Below, one piece after another: positions 63,675-64,000 of a stretch of 64,000 nucleotides of DNA. The stretch is from Zetaproteobacteria bacterium CG_4_9_14_3_um_filter_49_83 (GTDB taxonomy: Bacteria; Pseudomonadota; Zetaproteobacteria; Mariprofundales; Mariprofundaceae). Numbering within the stretch: the stretch's first letter is position 1; the number at the start of each line of letters is the position of its first letter. The translations under genes were made by a program, and so were the position numbers. Below the pieces are notes generated by a model. That model saw nothing but the letters and a program-made list of their open reading frames with translations, was not told where the DNA came from and ran no database searches. The stretch is taken from assembly GCA_002791545.1 (NCBI GenBank), contig PFXG01000008.1:62001-126000 (forward strand), written 5' to 3'.

Positions 63675-64000
63675 TCATGATGCGTTGACGATGGCTTCCA
63701 GCCGCGTCAACGCAAGCAGTAAGCGTAAGTGCTGCGATTCACCTTCACGACGATCCGCTTTCTGCGAGACTATGAACCTGTCGATATCAGGCCAGAAGTG
63801 ATGACAGTGCCACAACTCTTTTGCCGCCTGCTCCGCTGAAAGATGCCCGGCTTCGAGCACTTGCTGTGCGGCCCTGCACTTGAGCAGTGTCAGCCGCTGC
63901 AACCATTCGCGGCGCAGATTATGCGCATCTTCACCACCCCATGATGCAGAACGGAGTTGCTCTTCCATCAGCGGGATCGGCAACTGCTGCAAACAGCTTT
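63675..64000 (-). CDS. C-terminal part of an unidentified protein, cut by the window edge
   Basis: About 108 residues are visible; the frame stays open past the edge (Lys-Ala-Val before the first in-frame candidate codon), so the true start lies outside. Helical, with Trp- and Arg-rich stretches (LRREWLQRLTLL, LWHCHHFWPDID) and no motif that I recognise. No function offered. Confidence 0.5.
   Translation of the reverse strand, partial: SCLQQLPIPLMEEQLRSASWGGEDAHNLRREWLQRLTLLKCRAAQQVLEAGHLSAEQAAKELWHCHHFWPDIDRFIVSQKADRREGESQHLRLLLALTRLEAIVNAS

Overview
The window looks like chromosomal DNA of a diderm proteobacterium with type IV pili, lipopolysaccharide, ubiquinone and a Tat system. The F-type ATPase operon followed by glmU is the order known from gammaproteobacteria; the overall mix (long-tailed Rho, TonB receptor next to an orphan binding protein, moderate GC) would fit a Gamma- or Zetaproteobacterium. 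That placement is inference: there is no rRNA gene in the window. Genes are tightly packed, many with 1-11 bp stop/start overlaps, and GTG starts are common. I found no tRNA, rRNA, CRISPR array, complete insertion sequence or prophage. Layout: 1-1.2 kb holds a truncated response regulator and a His/Cys-rich Spy/CpxP-like sensor. 1.3-2.5 kb holds a DUF481 outer-membrane protein and hemJ, followed by a 180-bp MITE-like element and a bidirectional terminator. 2.7-14.2 kb (minus strand) runs glmU, aroE, pilB, pilC, pilS, pilR, pilD, coaE, rho. 14.2-21.1 kb is the complete atpIBEFHAGDC operon ending in a strong UUCG-loop terminator. 21.3-28.7 kb (minus) is an envelope and quinone block: M23 peptidase, kdsD, kdsC, lptC, lptA, lptB, ubiX, a lipoprotein, ubiK and a putative JmjC/cupin-like oxygenase. 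28.8-35.2 kb is mixed: DUF3187, a stand-alone cNMP-binding protein, ampD, an isoprenylcysteine-methyltransferase-like membrane protein, a patatin-like lipase, a CDF metal exporter, an EF-hand protein, thyA and a small receiver-like orphan. 35.2-41.1 kb holds tatABC, tlyA, dxs, ispA, xseB and, divergently, lipB. 41.1-53.6 kb is the most accessory-looking part: a larger cNMP-binding protein, pirin, truncated haemoglobin, a GC-rich Na,K-ATPase-like P-type pump, a class II-type cytochrome c and a Crp/Fnr regulator held between two direct copies of the pump's 3' end, then a TonB receptor / binding protein / hybrid kinase operon. 53.3-57.4 kb has rpoH with a DOPA-dioxygenase-like gene, and a Spy-like gene divergent from a CpxRA-type pair. 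57.5-63.0 kb has a membrane adenylate cyclase, a repeat-rich lipoprotein, ispG, two small paralogous lipoproteins (one with a 15-bp tandem repeat) and hisS. The end holds a frameshifted antitoxin and an edge-truncated gene. Links between genes: several genes point to a cAMP circuit (class III cyclase, two cNMP-binding proteins, a Crp/Fnr regulator, a CRP-like site and an FNR-like palindrome). Two separate Spy/CpxP modules carry similar OmpR-type direct-repeat sites in their divergent promoters. The strongest candidates for something not well described are the TonB receptor / PF04392-type binding protein / hybrid kinase operon with no ABC permease or ATPase, and the cytochrome/Crp island bounded by diverged pump fragments.
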